Source: Cerrena zonata (Eukaryota; Basidiomycota; Agaricomycetes; Polyporales; Cerrenaceae). Taken from it: DNA of 64,000 bases. The notes under the pieces are model-generated. The model had not been told where the DNA came from. It saw nothing but the letters and a program-made list of their open reading frames with translations, and did not search any database. This document shows, piece after piece, positions 10,258-21,129 of this stretch (position 1 is the first letter of the stretch; every line of letters begins with the position of its first letter). A program made the translations under genes and the position numbers. The stretch covers positions 1-64,000 of the forward strand of contig JASBNA010000058.1 in assembly GCA_038087015.1 (NCBI GenBank), read 5' to 3'.

Positions 10258-12826
10258 TTATACTTGACTTTGAGCAGACTCTCCCAGCATTGATTCTTGT
10301 TCAGTTTCAGACACATTTGTACTTTCAGTCTCCGTATTTTGGTCTGCTTTGGCCTTTGAGTTTTCATCTGAGACTGGTTTCATTGCGTTAATGGGAATAT
10401 GTTCACGAGACGGAAGTATGAGCTCTTCATATATCCATTTTGATTTCAACTCGATAAACGTCTTTTTCACGTGTTTGTTGGTAAAAATCCTGCTATGTGA
10501 GTAGCCAAGAGAGTAGTTTTGACCATCGAGAGATAATATATTAGCAGAAAATTGGTATAATATAGATGAAAGTCTTAGAGATGGTCGGAAAGTTGAAGAT
10601 TCTGGGCTAGCAGGAGTAATGATGGCATCTCGTAAACTCTCGACATATGTCAGATTCTTTAATTTTAAATTCAGGATTGCAGAAAAGAATTTAGTATAAA
10701 CATCTCTAACCAATGAATCTATTGATTGCGATATTTCACTTTCAATATCATCAAACAAAAGGACTTTCTCCTTAATCGTAACAAGTATATGTAATAAAGA
10801 GTAAAGATTTTTCAAATCTTGATCAGCACTGATGTTATCTATGATATTGGAGAGGAAATCAAGAAAAGCAATAATATTGTCCCAGAATTGTTTTGATAGT
10901 TGGGTCTTTAATGAAGTGAATTTTTCTTCAACAACGGCATAAGAGAAACTGCCCCATTTCAAAGTTCCTTGACTTAATTCATCAAAGTCCTTCCGGAGGA
11001 ATTTAATTAAATGGGCTAACGCAGCAGTAAAATCTTGTCTATTCAAAGACGTTGGTTTTTGAGTTTCGAGAGAACGCCTCAAAGAAACAAAAATTCCAAA
11101 CCAATCATCAATCTTGTTACAAGATGCTTGTATAGGTAATATATCAGATATCAGAAAAGACGTAGAAAAGGATGAGTCGCGAATGCCGTCAATATAAAGG
11201 TTTAAATTGGTATCTATAAGGTCCACCATGTCACTTGAAAATAAACCTGAATCTTTGCTTTTTGTATCGGCTGCCAAATGAGACTCTATGAGGGAAGCAA
11301 TATTTCCTGAGAATGATTTATCTGATAAGCTCTTGAAATGGGAATCAAAGATACATTCTGTATTGGATAGAATCTTATTCAAAATTGATTGAGCAAGGCC
11401 AGAGTCTGTCACAAGTCTCAGAAGATTGTGGGATTTGCCATTTGAAGCACTTGAGACAACGACTTTACCCAAATTCACAATAAAATTATGGAAAATGACA
11501 AATTGATGGGATAATTTAAGTAATGGATCAAAAGATGCTCCAACTAATGAAAGTATTTTCTCTATATTTTGCAGTATCATAGAAGGGAATTTTCTTAATA
11601 ATTCATTAGTAGCTTTGATTGAAGAGTCAGGTAAATTAATTAAATAAATGTCCCGGTTAAATCCAACCTCCTCTATGTCAAACCAGTCATGGAAGCCCAA
11701 TAAATCAGAAATTTTCCATGAAGCAGTAACTTGTTTCAATGATTTTGCAAATTCATTAGTTGTCAGTCCACCGAGGAACTTTGCAATATAATCACAGGTA
11801 TTTTCAATAAAAGTCAAAACTTTAAAGAAGCTGATGTGAACTGTTTTCAAACCCGATGAAAGCAAATTTTCCAATAAAGATTCTAGGTAAGATAAACGTA
11901 AATTGATTAATTTTTCAGCAACTTTGGAAAGAGAATTGAGGTTTGAATTATTGTGGTTTACAATGACGTATGCCACCAAATAATTAAGAAATTGAGGAGA
12001 ATTCTTATTAATACAATCGGAGGCATTAGGAAGATCTAAATCTTGAAGATCATCATTATCGTCTTCACTAAATTCATGATCTTCGCCTAAAAATTCCATT
12101 TCATCGTTTTCAATAAAGATATTTTGATGGGTTTCTGATAAGATATCACTAGCGGATAATCTGTGGGACGGGGAATACAAATTATAGTCACTTGAAATAT
12201 AGTCTTCTACTGGAGCATTATATTGAGACAACTCTTTCTCTAAATAAGAAACGAATTTATTTTTCAACTTTGAAAATCGATTTGACAAATGAGCATCAGT
12301 TGATAACTTATCCTGAATAAAAATTCTATAGCATGGTACAATTTTGCATAATGAATCAACCAAAAGGCATTCTTCAAATGATCAGATGTGGATAATTTCA
12401 AATCCAACGCAACCAATTTCTTATTAATCAAGTAATTCAAGATGGTTTTCTTGGAATTTGCTCTAGCAAATTCAATTTGTCTAGATCTTAAATTCGAATT
12501 GAATTTTGAATACGGATTTGAATTGTTAAAGTTGACAAATTTTCCCGGCTTATAAGAAAGATCAGCAAGTCTTGAGTCTACTTCTCTAGGTCAAGTCCAT
12601 GCATCACGTCAATATCTTCCGAGATTTTAATCAAATCCCTGTACTTGCTTCCCACCAAAGAGTGAAGATCAGATTTAGCCTTGTTGACATGGTCTTTATA
12701 TTCATTATTCAATTTACGAATTTGGGGAATGGAAAGATGAATAAAAATGTCGTTTGCAGAGGCAAACTGGCGGTCTCCCACACTGGCAATTGAGGCCGTA
12801 TCCGAGTACCTTCTATCTGTTGACAT
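10258..12826 (-). CDS. COG1: Conserved oligomeric Golgi complex subunit 1 (Cog1), frame-broken
   Basis: Peripheral Golgi tether subunit acting in retrograde vesicle traffic within the Golgi. The N-terminal frame (12578-12826) begins MSTDRRYSDTASIASVGDRQ and has the Cog1 signature SIPQIRKLNNEYKDHVNKAK, then LVGSKYRDLIKISEDIDVMH. It stops at TAG near 12586. A middle frame covers about 12370-12590 (VDSRLADLSYKPGKFVNFNN and on), and the rest is in a third frame to 10258. Both breaks are explained by loss of one A from an A-run (GAGAA|GTAGAC near 12590 and TTGAA|GAATGC near 12375), restoring LEKVDSRL and HLKECLLV. Restored length is about 856 residues, helical throughout with an acidic patch near residue 270. 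It may continue into the small ORF at 10042-10209. Confidence 0.75.
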
Positions 12827-13416
12827 TAGCTATATTGATCAAAGGTATAGCTTATAACTGGCCTGTTGTTCGAAAAAAAAGTTAAGTGAAAAATCAAGTA
12901 ACCTGCGAAACCAGCATTTTGCAGGTTGACGCTACCAGGATATTTTGCATCCATAAAATGTTTACAGAAGCCAATCAAGTCTGACTCGACAGAGTAGCAA
13001 TATAGAAGTATTGGTGACACATGTACATGAGGTATTAGGATACCACAAGTATCTGTAAAGTCGAGGTATAAGGGGGAAGTATTTGGATGTATATATTACC
13101 AGTTTGTAAGTAGTTGATTACGTGGAATGACCTGGTTCTAAAGTTTCTATCGCTTTCTCCTTAGTCTCAGAGATTGGATCTAGTCCTCTTACTCATTTGC
13201 GTATTCATATATCATTACATCAAGATATATAACGTTTAAGTCGTAGAAGATATGACTGCGTCCTGCACATTTGCAGAAGAAAATTTTTAGCGCGGTTAGG
13301 AATATTACTCGATTAGTCGAGTCTTTAAATCCTAGAAATGAAGATAAACTACAATTAATCCATTAGGATATAGTCATTACATAGAAACCCGTCTGAACCA
13401 GTATAGGGAGATATAG
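12827..13416. other. Divergent intergenic region COG1 / unknown gene
   Basis: About 590 bases serving both promoters. A TATATAT-type element lies near 13091 and CGAGTCTTTAAA near 13318. A 64-codon frame on the minus strand (12826-13020) abuts COG1, but its residues do not look like a conserved protein and I reject it. Nothing else recognised. Confidence 0.5.
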
Positions 13417-14079
13417 ATGTCGGTCACGGAGAGCCAACAAAAGTCGGCGCTGGATGGTGACTCTGATTATGGGACTAGTGCTGCGAATCGCAGGATTGAC
13501 CGGGATGTCAATGACGTGATAAGCATATCCAGAAGTAAAAGAGAGGTTGTGGGAAATGACGAGGGGGCGGCCAAGGGGGTCAGCAAGGAAGAATCAAAGA
13601 CAGATAAGAGTTTTAATCTTTATCAATTTTACAGTCAGAGTCAGGGCCTCGATATTGAACTACCACCAATTCATACCGCTTCTGGGATTCGAAGGAACTC
13701 GAGGGATAAGATCAGGCAGACCGAAGGCAGTAAGCCACGCAAAGTCACCGAGTCCAAAGTGGCCAAGATCAAACCTAGTGCCCCGATCAGCTCGAAAAAA
13801 CGCTATATTCTTGAAAGAATTGCAATGCAACAGGACTGTGTTGACGAAAAAGAGGATCAAATCGAAGAAGGTCAACAGAAGGCTTATAACAGCTTGACCA
13901 CGCAACCTCCTCTTCCTTCATCGCATGATGAGCTTCCTTCAAAATTCAGTGATTCAATAATTGCCAATGATTTCCTAGTACCTGGAGTACCCTTGCAAGA
14001 AGAGTACGATATTACTCTTCCGGAATTGAGCAGCAATCAGGAAGACTCTTCTTCTTCACTTCACCATGCCTTGAATTGA
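13417..14079 (+). CDS. Unknown basic, disordered protein
   Basis: A 220-residue protein that I do not recognise. It starts MSVTESQQKSALDGDSDYGT and has many Arg/Lys clusters between residues 25 and 130, including ISSKKRYILERIAMQQD, which may be a short helix. A Gln/Glu stretch follows, then an acidic Ser-rich end (EDSSSSLHHALN). Predicted largely disordered; the Lys/Arg clusters could serve nuclear import. GC content is higher than in the neighbouring CSE1 gene. It is the first ATG after a 590-base divergent promoter. Other frames here are shorter or shadows. Confidence 0.6.
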   Translation: MSVTESQQKSALDGDSDYGTSAANRRIDRDVNDVISISRSKREVVGNDEGAAKGVSKEESKTDKSFNLYQFYSQSQGLDIELPPIHTASGIRRNSRDKIRQTEGSKPRKVTESKVAKIKPSAPISSKKRYILERIAMQQDCVDEKEDQIEEGQQKAYNSLTTQPPLPSSHDELPSKFSDSIIANDFLVPGVPLQEEYDITLPELSSNQEDSSSSLHHALN

Positions 14080-14588
14080 AAGCTTTTAATATCAATTCTA
14101 ATTGCATTTAAAGTATTTAATTTTGCTTTCACTCTTTCAGTGTTTTCTCCTTTTTCCATTTTTCCCCATTCTTCTTCCCTCTTCTTCCCTCATACTCTTT
14201 CATTTTCTTTCATACGCTATCATACTCTTTCAATTCTATAATATACATTTGAATCATTCTGGCTGTTGCAATTACAATTATCCGAAATTCGGATAGTCTG
14301 CAAAACTGAGACATAATTAAAGGCTAAAATTCATACTTCCGGAATCGGAGCGACTTTCCTCACTAAAAAACAAAAAAAAAAAATTTTTAATAGATGATTA
14401 TATAATCCCTTCCTTATGTCTCTAAAAAAAATTTTTTTTTTTTTTTGTTTTTAAGGTCTTTTGTTTTCAACTTTTCAACTTTTTATCTCGAAAATCTATA
14501 TCGAATTAGAAAGCAGTATTGAAATACTACTTTAGCTTCAACTTCATTAAATTGTTGGTCTATTGCTTGCCCAAAAGGTTGAACAAGA
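14080..14588. other. HAP2 upstream region with a long pyrimidine tract
   Basis: About 500 bases between two plus-strand genes. The plus strand from about 14120 to 14235 is almost entirely C and T, with repeated TTCTTCCCT and CATACTCTTTCA units. Poly-A at 14369-14383 and poly-T at 14431-14447 follow. This is probably the 3' end of the preceding gene followed by the HAP2 promoter and leader. Confidence 0.5.
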
Positions 14589-15245
14589 ATGACTTCTCTA
14601 CATAATCAGGTTGCTGACCCCACGACATATTATCAGCATCAGTTTTATAATCCTCATATGTCTAACCAACCTCAACAAATGATTCCTGCAAATTCGGGTT
14701 CACCAATATCAGAAGCGGCAGGGACTCCATTTTATCAAAGTGATCCTCATTCTTCGGTTAGTACTGGGAACTATGAAGCCAGTGCTTCGCCAAATGACAA
14801 TCAATTCTTTGAAGAACATCAACAACCGCAACAACAATCGGTTCAAGAGGATGCCCCAGTAGAACAACCATTTTATGTGAATGCCAAACAATACCATAGA
14901 ATCTTGAAAAGACGTATAGCCCGGGCTAAATTGGAGGAAAATTTGAAGATTGCTAGAACTAGAAAACCGTATCTTCACGAATCCAGACATAAACATGCCA
15001 TGAGAAGACCAAGAGGTCAAGGAGGCCGTTTCTTAACTGCAGCTGAGATTGCCGAAAAGGAAAGATTGGAAAAAATGAAAGAATTGGAAGACAAACAGAA
15101 GGAAGGTGGTTCGAAAGAATCGAATGCCTCTCAAAATCCGCCAGTCAATAAACCTAATGATGCTAATCCAGTTCAAATTGGTAGTAATAATGAAACTGAC
15201 TCTATATTTGAAAATTTGATCAATGAAAATGGAGCCACAGCTTGA
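14589..15245 (+). CDS. HAP2: CCAAT-binding factor subunit Hap2 (NF-YA)
   Basis: DNA-contacting subunit of the Hap2/3/5 (CBC) complex that binds CCAAT and, in yeasts, controls respiratory and iron-responsive genes; nuclear. The conserved core lies at about residues 90-150. The subunit-association helix reads [20 protein letters not shown], followed by the linker and the DNA-recognition part [20 protein letters not shown]. The Gln/Asn-rich flanks are poorly conserved. At 218 residues it is short like other yeast Hap2 proteins. The window also contains ATTGG boxes in the haem locus promoter (52870, 52908), possible targets of this complex, though this is inference. Confidence 0.95.
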   Translation: MTSLHNQVADPTTYYQHQFYNPHMSNQPQQMIPANSGSPISEAAGTPFYQSDPHSSVSTGNYEASASPNDNQFFEEHQQPQQQSVQEDAPVEQPFYVNAKQYHRILKRRIARAKLEENLKIARTRKPYLHESRHKHAMRRPRGQGGRFLTAAEIAEKERLEKMKELEDKQKEGGSKESNASQNPPVNKPNDANPVQIGSNNETDSIFENLINENGATA

Positions 15246-15597
15246 TTTTTTGTCGAAACTTTTTCTTGCTTATGTCTAACGTCTTGAATGTTCTATTCAC
15301 TTTTATTTGTTATTTGGTTTTGGGTTTAAACTTTTTTTTTTGCTTCCATTCCTTTTCTTCTGTTTCTTTTTGTTAATATCATTCTTGTTTCTCTTTTTTC
15401 AATTCTTATGGTGTTCTACCAAACGCTTGACTTTACTAAAGTTCCTTTTTGGTGATTTTATTAACGTTATTAAAAAAAAACTTATTAAAAAAAATGACGA
15501 GAACATTGTACTATACTATTATTTCTTCTTTTTATTTTATTTCATTAATAAAAGTTTATTACATATAATACTAACTATTTTTGTGTATTCATTAATT
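15246..15597. other. Convergent 3' region HAP2 / CSE1
   Basis: About 350 bases of T-rich sequence holding the 3' untranslated ends of two convergent genes. A 101-codon frame of mainly Phe and Leu here is poly-T shadow, not a gene. Poly-A runs lie at 15472 and 15487. Confidence 0.6.
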
Positions 15598-18561
15598 TTA
15601 CATACTATTTAAGACTGATTTGGCTTCATCTGATACTTGATTTAATACCCCTGTATCACCCAATTTCTTGATGTTTGAAATGGCACCAAATCTAATAGAT
15701 TGTTGATCGTTACTTTTCACACTAGGTAATGGATCGAATGGTTTCTTTTGGATTGAAACAATCTTGGAAAACTGAGACCCAAATGAAAAACTTTCTAAAT
15801 CTAATTCATTTATAGCTATACTTGCAGTCTCACTACTTAAAGTATTACCAAGAACTGCATTATTAGTTGATTTTTGAATACCACTCAAAGAATTTAAATT
15901 TTTACATAAAGCTTCAATAGTAGGAATAACCAAACTTGTATAGTTTTCTTTTAATGATTTTGAATTTATTAACTCGGACAAGCCAAGAGTTGCAACTTTT
16001 TTATCTTGTGAGTTAACTAAGGTTCCTGTAGTTGGTAAAATGAAATTATTATATATCAGTTGGAAAACTCCTGGTTGAACAGAATCAATAAATTGAACGA
16101 TGAAATCAGCATTAATCGATTTACCGATTTCTTCGTAGACTGGATTTAATGGAATACAACACAAGGAAGTTAAAAATACCACAAACTTTTTGATGAATTT
16201 ATCGGTTCTTGAATTTTTAAGACGAGTTAATAATAAAATACCAATTTGATTTAAATAATTGCTTAAAATATTAAGAGGAATTTTAAGTAATATGACTTGT
16301 AATAAATCAAAACCATATTGATCATTAGCTTTTGATGCAATCAATTTTTGGAAAACACCTAGTAATGGAGTTAAATCAGCTTCGCTACTAGCAAAAACTT
16401 GTGGTTCTTGTTCCAAGATTGCAATCAATAATCTAAAAATACCAGGGATATTACCACGGAATTCCCAAACAATTGGTGACAATAATGGCTTGATTAAATT
16501 TTTATAATCATCAGGTAATGGACTTGATGATGGTAATAATTCTAATAAAAATGCTAAAATTTGGAAAACATAAGGAACAAATTCTTGAACATCATCACCT
16601 AAAATACTTAAAAGGGAAGGTAAGATGAGTTGGATATATTGAGGAATTCTTTGATCATCAGAAATATTAGAAGAATCAGAAAATTTAATTAATAAACCTA
16701 AAGATTCAAAAATATAATGAGTGAATTTAGGATTGGAAGGATTTTTAGAAATGAGTTGTAAAATTTGTAACATTTGATTGATGATGGTAATTTTAAACTG
16801 AGGATCAATGATATTTTCTGCAGTATTGAGAACTCTCATTATACTTTTAATTAAAAATTCGTTTTCAGCTAATTTTTCTGGAGAAGAATTGTTTGATAAA
16901 ACTAATCTAAACAAGTTAGTTAATAAATCATTGACGAAAGGTTGAATATCAGATTTAGTGAAAACTGGAGAGTGATCAGTGAAATTGGTCATTGATAATA
17001 ATTTTTCGATAGTAATTGCTGAATAAGTATAAACCACAGGATTAGGATTATTTAAGTGATTGATAAGTAAAGGAATAGTGGTAAGTAATTGGTCTTTAGT
17101 TAATTGATTCCTGAAAGTGAAAATATATTTAATAGCATCAGTTTTCAAATTTAAATGAGCTTGATCACTAACTAAATCATTAGCAATATTATTACTAAAG
17201 AATTCAACCACATCAATTAAAACATTAGTTGAGGTTACTCCTATATTAGTTACTGAACCTTTAGCAGCTAATGAGCTGAAAAGATAAATTGCCACATCTT
17301 TATTTTTCCAATCATCACCTAAATTTAAAAATTGATTAACATAAGTCATTACGGTACTAGTTAATAATTCAGTATTAACTTCTTTTAATTCACGCAAGAA
17401 ATCAGTGGCTGATTTTCTTCTAGTATCAAAGTCAGAACCTTCTAAATCAGATCTAACATAATTAATTGGTTCATCTTCGAATAATTCTTCATCAACTTCA
17501 CGGAAATAAATATTTGGTAAAATGATTTTTTCAATAATTTCTTTTAAGGAACTTTCATTATTGAAATAATATTGATATTTATTAATTTTAGAAATTGAAG
17601 TTAAAAATGTAAGGGATTTAACTACTAATAAATCATATTTTTGTTGTTTTGTAACGTATTGGTTAATTAAATTCCAAACTGTTGTAATGAATTGTTCAAT
17701 TAAAGGATCAAATTCTTCAGCATAACGGCTAATATATAATAAGATCAATTCAACAATTGAAGTTTTAACTTTAATTGCAATGTCAATATTTTCATCATCA
17801 TCAGGGTCGGTTAATAGAGGAGTTGATAATTGTAAATATTTATGCATAATATTCATACCAATCGATAAATTATCTTCAAAAAATTCTGGGATATCTTGAC
17901 AATTTAAATCGTAATAAATTTGAGTTAATAATAATAAATTTTCAAAATAAATTTCTAAAGAAGCTTTATCATTTGATAAGCTTTGTTGAATTAATTCATC
18001 AACTTTAATTAAAAGAGATAAGAAAGGTTGAGCAAATTTATCTAAAACCATTTTAATTTCCAAAAATAATTCATCTGATCTGAATAAAGGTCTCCATTTT
18101 TTAAAAATTGAATGAGCCACTAATAAAATACCTTTATTTAAAACGAAATCAGTGGTTGATAATTTTGAAACCAATTCATCGATTAAATTTTGCCAATTAT
18201 GAGGGAAATCTGATTCAGCAATGATTGAAATTGATTCCCCAATTTGAATTTGTAAATTATTTGGTAAATTTATCATGACATCTAAAATTTGAGTTTTAAT
18301 TTGATTAATATCATCTAAAGGTAATAAGTATTCACCATCTTCATTAATCCATTTACGTTTTATTAAATTTTTGAAAAAAAGAGCACCAGCTAATCTAGTT
18401 TGAATTGATAAATTAGTCAGGGCGACAATATGAAGTAAATTTACTGAAAAACCTTGATTTGACTCAAGAGATTTCAATTGAGCCTCGGCCTGTTTGGCAA
18501 ACTGAGGATGAATTGATTGATCCAAGATGGTAGGAATTGATTCCAAAGTATTTTGGGCCAT
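15598..18561 (-). CDS. CSE1: Exportin-2 (Cse1), importin-alpha re-exporter
   Basis: Karyopherin-beta family export receptor that returns importin-alpha to the cytoplasm with Ran-GTP. The protein has 987 residues from the ATG reading MAQNTLESIPTILDQSIHPQ. The importin-beta N-terminal domain is visible (QAEAQLKSLESNQGF, then RLAGALFFKNLIKRKW), followed by HEAT repeats. The Cse1 C-terminal block is present (ILLTRLKNSRTDKFIKKFVV, then FVVFLTSLCCIPLN). Length fits the family. The open frame extends two codons upstream to a TTG; I use the ATG. Two sequences of the Rap1 type lie 110-150 bases upstream. Confidence 0.96.
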   Translation of the reverse strand: MAQNTLESIPTILDQSIHPQFAKQAEAQLKSLESNQGFSVNLLHIVALTNLSIQTRLAGALFFKNLIKRKWINEDGEYLLPLDDINQIKTQILDVMINLPNNLQIQIGESISIIAESDFPHNWQNLIDELVSKLSTTDFVLNKGILLVAHSIFKKWRPLFRSDELFLEIKMVLDKFAQPFLSLLIKVDELIQQSLSNDKASLEIYFENLLLLTQIYYDLNCQDIPEFFEDNLSIGMNIMHKYLQLSTPLLTDPDDDENIDIAIKVKTSIVELILLYISRYAEEFDPLIEQFITTVWNLINQYVTKQQKYDLLVVKSLTFLTSISKINKYQYYFNNESSLKEIIEKIILPNIYFREVDEELFEDEPINYVRSDLEGSDFDTRRKSATDFLRELKEVNTELLTSTVMTYVNQFLNLGDDWKNKDVAIYLFSSLAAKGSVTNIGVTSTNVLIDVVEFFSNNIANDLVSDQAHLNLKTDAIKYIFTFRNQLTKDQLLTTIPLLINHLNNPNPVVYTYSAITIEKLLSMTNFTDHSPVFTKSDIQPFVNDLLTNLFRLVLSNNSSPEKLAENEFLIKSIMRVLNTAENIIDPQFKITIINQMLQILQLISKNPSNPKFTHYIFESLGLLIKFSDSSNISDDQRIPQYIQLILPSLLSILGDDVQEFVPYVFQILAFLLELLPSSSPLPDDYKNLIKPLLSPIVWEFRGNIPGIFRLLIAILEQEPQVFASSEADLTPLLGVFQKLIASKANDQYGFDLLQVILLKIPLNILSNYLNQIGILLLTRLKNSRTDKFIKKFVVFLTSLCCIPLNPVYEEIGKSINADFIVQFIDSVQPGVFQLIYNNFILPTTGTLVNSQDKKVATLGLSELINSKSLKENYTSLVIPTIEALCKNLNSLSGIQKSTNNAVLGNTLSSETASIAINELDLESFSFGSQFSKIVSIQKKPFDPLPSVKSNDQQSIRFGAISNIKKLGDTGVLNQVSDEAKSVLNSM

Positions 18562-18671
18562 GATCAATCTATTTCAATGTAAGTATTGATGAAAAGATAA
18601 CTAGTTAGTTGTACGCTTTTTTGTTAAGATGGAGGTTTGTTCGATGATTTTCTTTTCACTTCGATGCGATG

Positions 18672-18709
18672 GACCCGTACATCACGAAAGGTTCACCCAC
18701 CCGTGCACC
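18672..18709 (+). promoter_or_regulatory. Two Rap1-like motifs upstream of CSE1
   Basis: GACCCGTACATC (18672-18683) and CACCCGTGCACC (18698-18709) each match the Rap1 consensus ACACCCRYACAY with one or two mismatches. They lie about 110-150 bases before the CSE1 ATG, on the strand opposite to the gene. Confidence 0.35.
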
Positions 18710-18835
18710 AGAACTTCATGCAGCCGTTATCGAGAATGAGCGGCTAAACAGATAACTAGTAAACCGGAGTAGATTAAGCAAGCAGCGATGATCTGATTCA
18801 ATAGGATGATAAAGCAAGAGATTGATCAGGGAACG

Positions 18836-18960
18836 GTTAGACAAGAAGTCCATTAGACAAGAAGTCAATTAGACAAAAGATCAATTAGACAAGAAGTCAA
18901 TTAGACAAGAAGTCAATTAGACAAGAAGTCCATTAGACAAGAAGTCCATTAGACAAGGAA
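18836..18960 (+). repeat. 16-base minisatellite, about 8 copies
   Basis: Tandem copies of ATTAGACAAGAAGTCM, where the last base alternates between A and C. Copies 2 and 4-7 are near identical; copy 3 (ATTAGACAAAAGATCA) and the two ends are degenerate. The array is noncoding and lies between CSE1 and VRG4. Confidence 0.9.
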
Positions 18961-19477
18961 GGGCAAGTAAGAATAGAAGACAGTAGCGGCACTAAACAGG
19001 TAAGTAGGACTAAACGGGGGAGCAGGACCAAACAGGTGGGTAGAGCTAACAGTAGACATGTGGGTATTGACAACTATACAATGGTGGATACTTTTGTTTA
19101 TCGCCTGATACCATCATCCGATCTATGATCTTATCTGATCTGTAATCTTTATTCTGGTAGTTGTTGATTAGATAGATGAGAACAGATGAGATGATAGAAT
19201 AGATGATAGAGTAGATGATAAATGGTAAATGATAAATGATAAAAGAATAAAATGGTTGTTAAATTTACGCGCCGGGTCTTGCATACAAAAACAACAACAG
19301 GCTAAAAAAAGACACGAACTACAAATATTTTTTTACAAAGAAACGTCTACCAATCAATTTTTCAGAATCTTCTATTAAATCTTGAAAGTATAATATATCA
19401 TACGGGATGATATGAATGAAATATGATAACAAATAAAGTAGGAATCAAAGAATAAAAATGTAGCAGATTAAAACCAA

Positions 19478-20479
19478 CTATTTTGAGCTAGAAGGTAATT
19501 GTTGAGCGTTTTCTTTGGCTTGTTTTTGTTTAGAAACGGTATAAACCAAACCAGCAACAAAACCAACAAAGATAGAGGAACAAGACCAGAAGTTGACTGC
19601 ACTATCAAAGAAAACCAAACCAGATAAAGCAATTGGTAATTTGTTTAAAGCACCAACCATAGAATAAGTGGTCGAGGAAGTAACTCTAACACACCAAGCA
19701 CTACAATAAGAAATACCAACAGAAGAAGCACCGGAGAAGATCATAGCAACAATGGTGGCGGTTCTATTATCAGGAGGGAAGTTAAGAGCAACATTAGCAG
19801 AAGACCAATCTTCAAAAATAAAAGAAGAAATCAATAAAATTGGAATAGATAATAAGTTATTATAATACATGGTATCAAAATCTTTAAAGTTGGTCAACTT
19901 TATTCTTTTTCTCATGATTAAAACAAATGCAGCAGAAGCAAGACAATTAGTGAACATCCAGAAATAACCCAAGTATAAAGAAAAAGTATCATCAGGAGAT
20001 TTGGCGGCACTTTGATCACCATAACAAGCTAAAATAGAAGAAAAAACCATCAAGAGGAAAGAACCTAAAGCCATGGTGGTGACTTTACCACCAAACCATA
20101 AAACTTCACCATAAGCAATCAAAATAATGGTCAAGTTCTTGAAAATAGTATAAACTGGAATTGACAAGTATTGTAAAGCTTTGGAAGAAGTATAAATCAT
20201 GGCAACTAATAAGAAAGCAATTGGAGACCATTTTTTAGCTTCATCCTTATTAAATTGTCTATAAGTAATAACCCCAAAAGTTTTCAAACTACCAATGGTA
20301 ACAATACAAACAATTGATTGGACTGCTAAAAGGAAACAATTCAAATTGAAATTATAACCAGATAAAACATATTTATTAGTAACCGTCATCAAAATTGATG
20401 AAGCACAGTAAGAAAAAATTGAAATTGGTGCTGAGTTAGCAATAGAGCTGGCAGCTCCTCCAGTGAAAGATTTCTCCAT
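19478..20479 (-). CDS. VRG4: GDP-mannose transporter Vrg4
   Basis: Golgi GDP-mannose/GMP antiporter that feeds mannosylation of proteins and lipids, including the mannan made by the MNN genes at the right of this window. About ten transmembrane helices are visible. Family marks are the start [20 protein letters not shown], the [10 protein letters not shown] (FYNN-type) motif and the nucleotide-binding [12 protein letters not shown] motif near residue 280. I start at the ATG of MEKSFTGG (20479), which gives 333 residues. The frame is open for 27 more codons to another ATG (20560) that would add an extra hydrophobic segment not expected in the family. Confidence 0.93.
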   Translation of the reverse strand: MEKSFTGGAASSIANSAPISIFSYCASSILMTVTNKYVLSGYNFNLNCFLLAVQSIVCIVTIGSLKTFGVITYRQFNKDEAKKWSPIAFLLVAMIYTSSKALQYLSIPVYTIFKNLTIILIAYGEVLWFGGKVTTMALGSFLLMVFSSILACYGDQSAAKSPDDTFSLYLGYFWMFTNCLASAAFVLIMRKRIKLTNFKDFDTMYYNNLLSIPILLISSFIFEDWSSANVALNFPPDNRTATIVAMIFSGASSVGISYCSAWCVRVTSSTTYSMVGALNKLPIALSGLVFFDSAVNFWSCSSIFVGFVAGLVYTVSKQKQAKENAQQLPSSSK

Positions 20480-20560
20480 CTTGTTGTTAGTGTACTGTTG
20501 ATACTTGGATCGTGCTATATAAACTAAATGGCCCAATAAGTAGAACAGAAGTATACCCAT

Positions 20561-21129
20561 TCAAAGGAAGAAGAAAAGTAGAAAAAAAAAAATTTCAGGA
20601 GAGGAAAACAGTTAAGTAAATACCAAAGGGAAAAAGAGACAAAAAAAAACAGAGGAAAAAAAACTCACAAAATGAGAAAATTCAACAAAAACGAACGAAA
20701 AGGAACAGAAATTGCACCAAAAAAGAAAAATTAGCGGAAACACCCAAACAACACGTAGTTGATAACCAGATGTAATACAAAAATGTACATAGCAAGCCTT
20801 ACCAGATTGACAGGTTTACTGGTATCCAGGTACCCCGTTTGTATCCAGTGGATATTGTTTGCGGATATTGTTGTAGATAATCCTTGTACCTTAGTAGCTC
20901 ATCGCCTGGAAGATTTCATCTCAACAATACATTTCTACAATATATCCGGTTAACGTCAACCGAATTTCTTTCTTTTTCAGTGGCAGTGAAATTCTATCGG
21001 GGCATCTGTTTGTAACATCTATTAACATCTTTACAATTAACCTATGTAAAACGAAAAAAAAAAAAAACAACCAAAAACAAAAAAAAAAAAAAAAAAAAAG
21101 AGGAAAAGGCAAAAAGGTGGCTATTAAAT
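20561..21129. other. VRG4 upstream / ADE4 downstream region
   Basis: About 570 bases with several poly-A runs (20581-20591, 20641-20650, 21051-21067, 21079-21100). No gene or RNA recognised; the open frames here are short and low-complexity. Confidence 0.5.

Larger units (their letters stand above)
18562..19477. other. CSE1 upstream region rich in degenerate repeats
   Basis: About 915 bases without a gene. It holds CSE1 promoter elements (Rap1-like 18672-18683), a 16-base minisatellite (18836-18960), a degenerate block of AACAGG/AACGGG units around 18994-19050, and GATAGA/GATGATAA-type repeats at 19160-19250, then the 3' end of VRG4. Confidence 0.6.

Noticed and set aside
12826..13020. 64-codon minus-strand frame abutting COG1
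   Set aside because: No conserved features; sits in the divergent promoter and cannot be joined in frame to COG1 as a family-like N-terminus.
15307..15612. 101-codon plus-strand frame downstream of HAP2
   Set aside because: Almost only Phe, Leu and Ile from T-rich 3' sequence; overlaps the CSE1 end.
20759..20953. 64-codon plus-strand frame upstream of VRG4
   Set aside because: No homologue or domain features; in a promoter region with poly-A runs.
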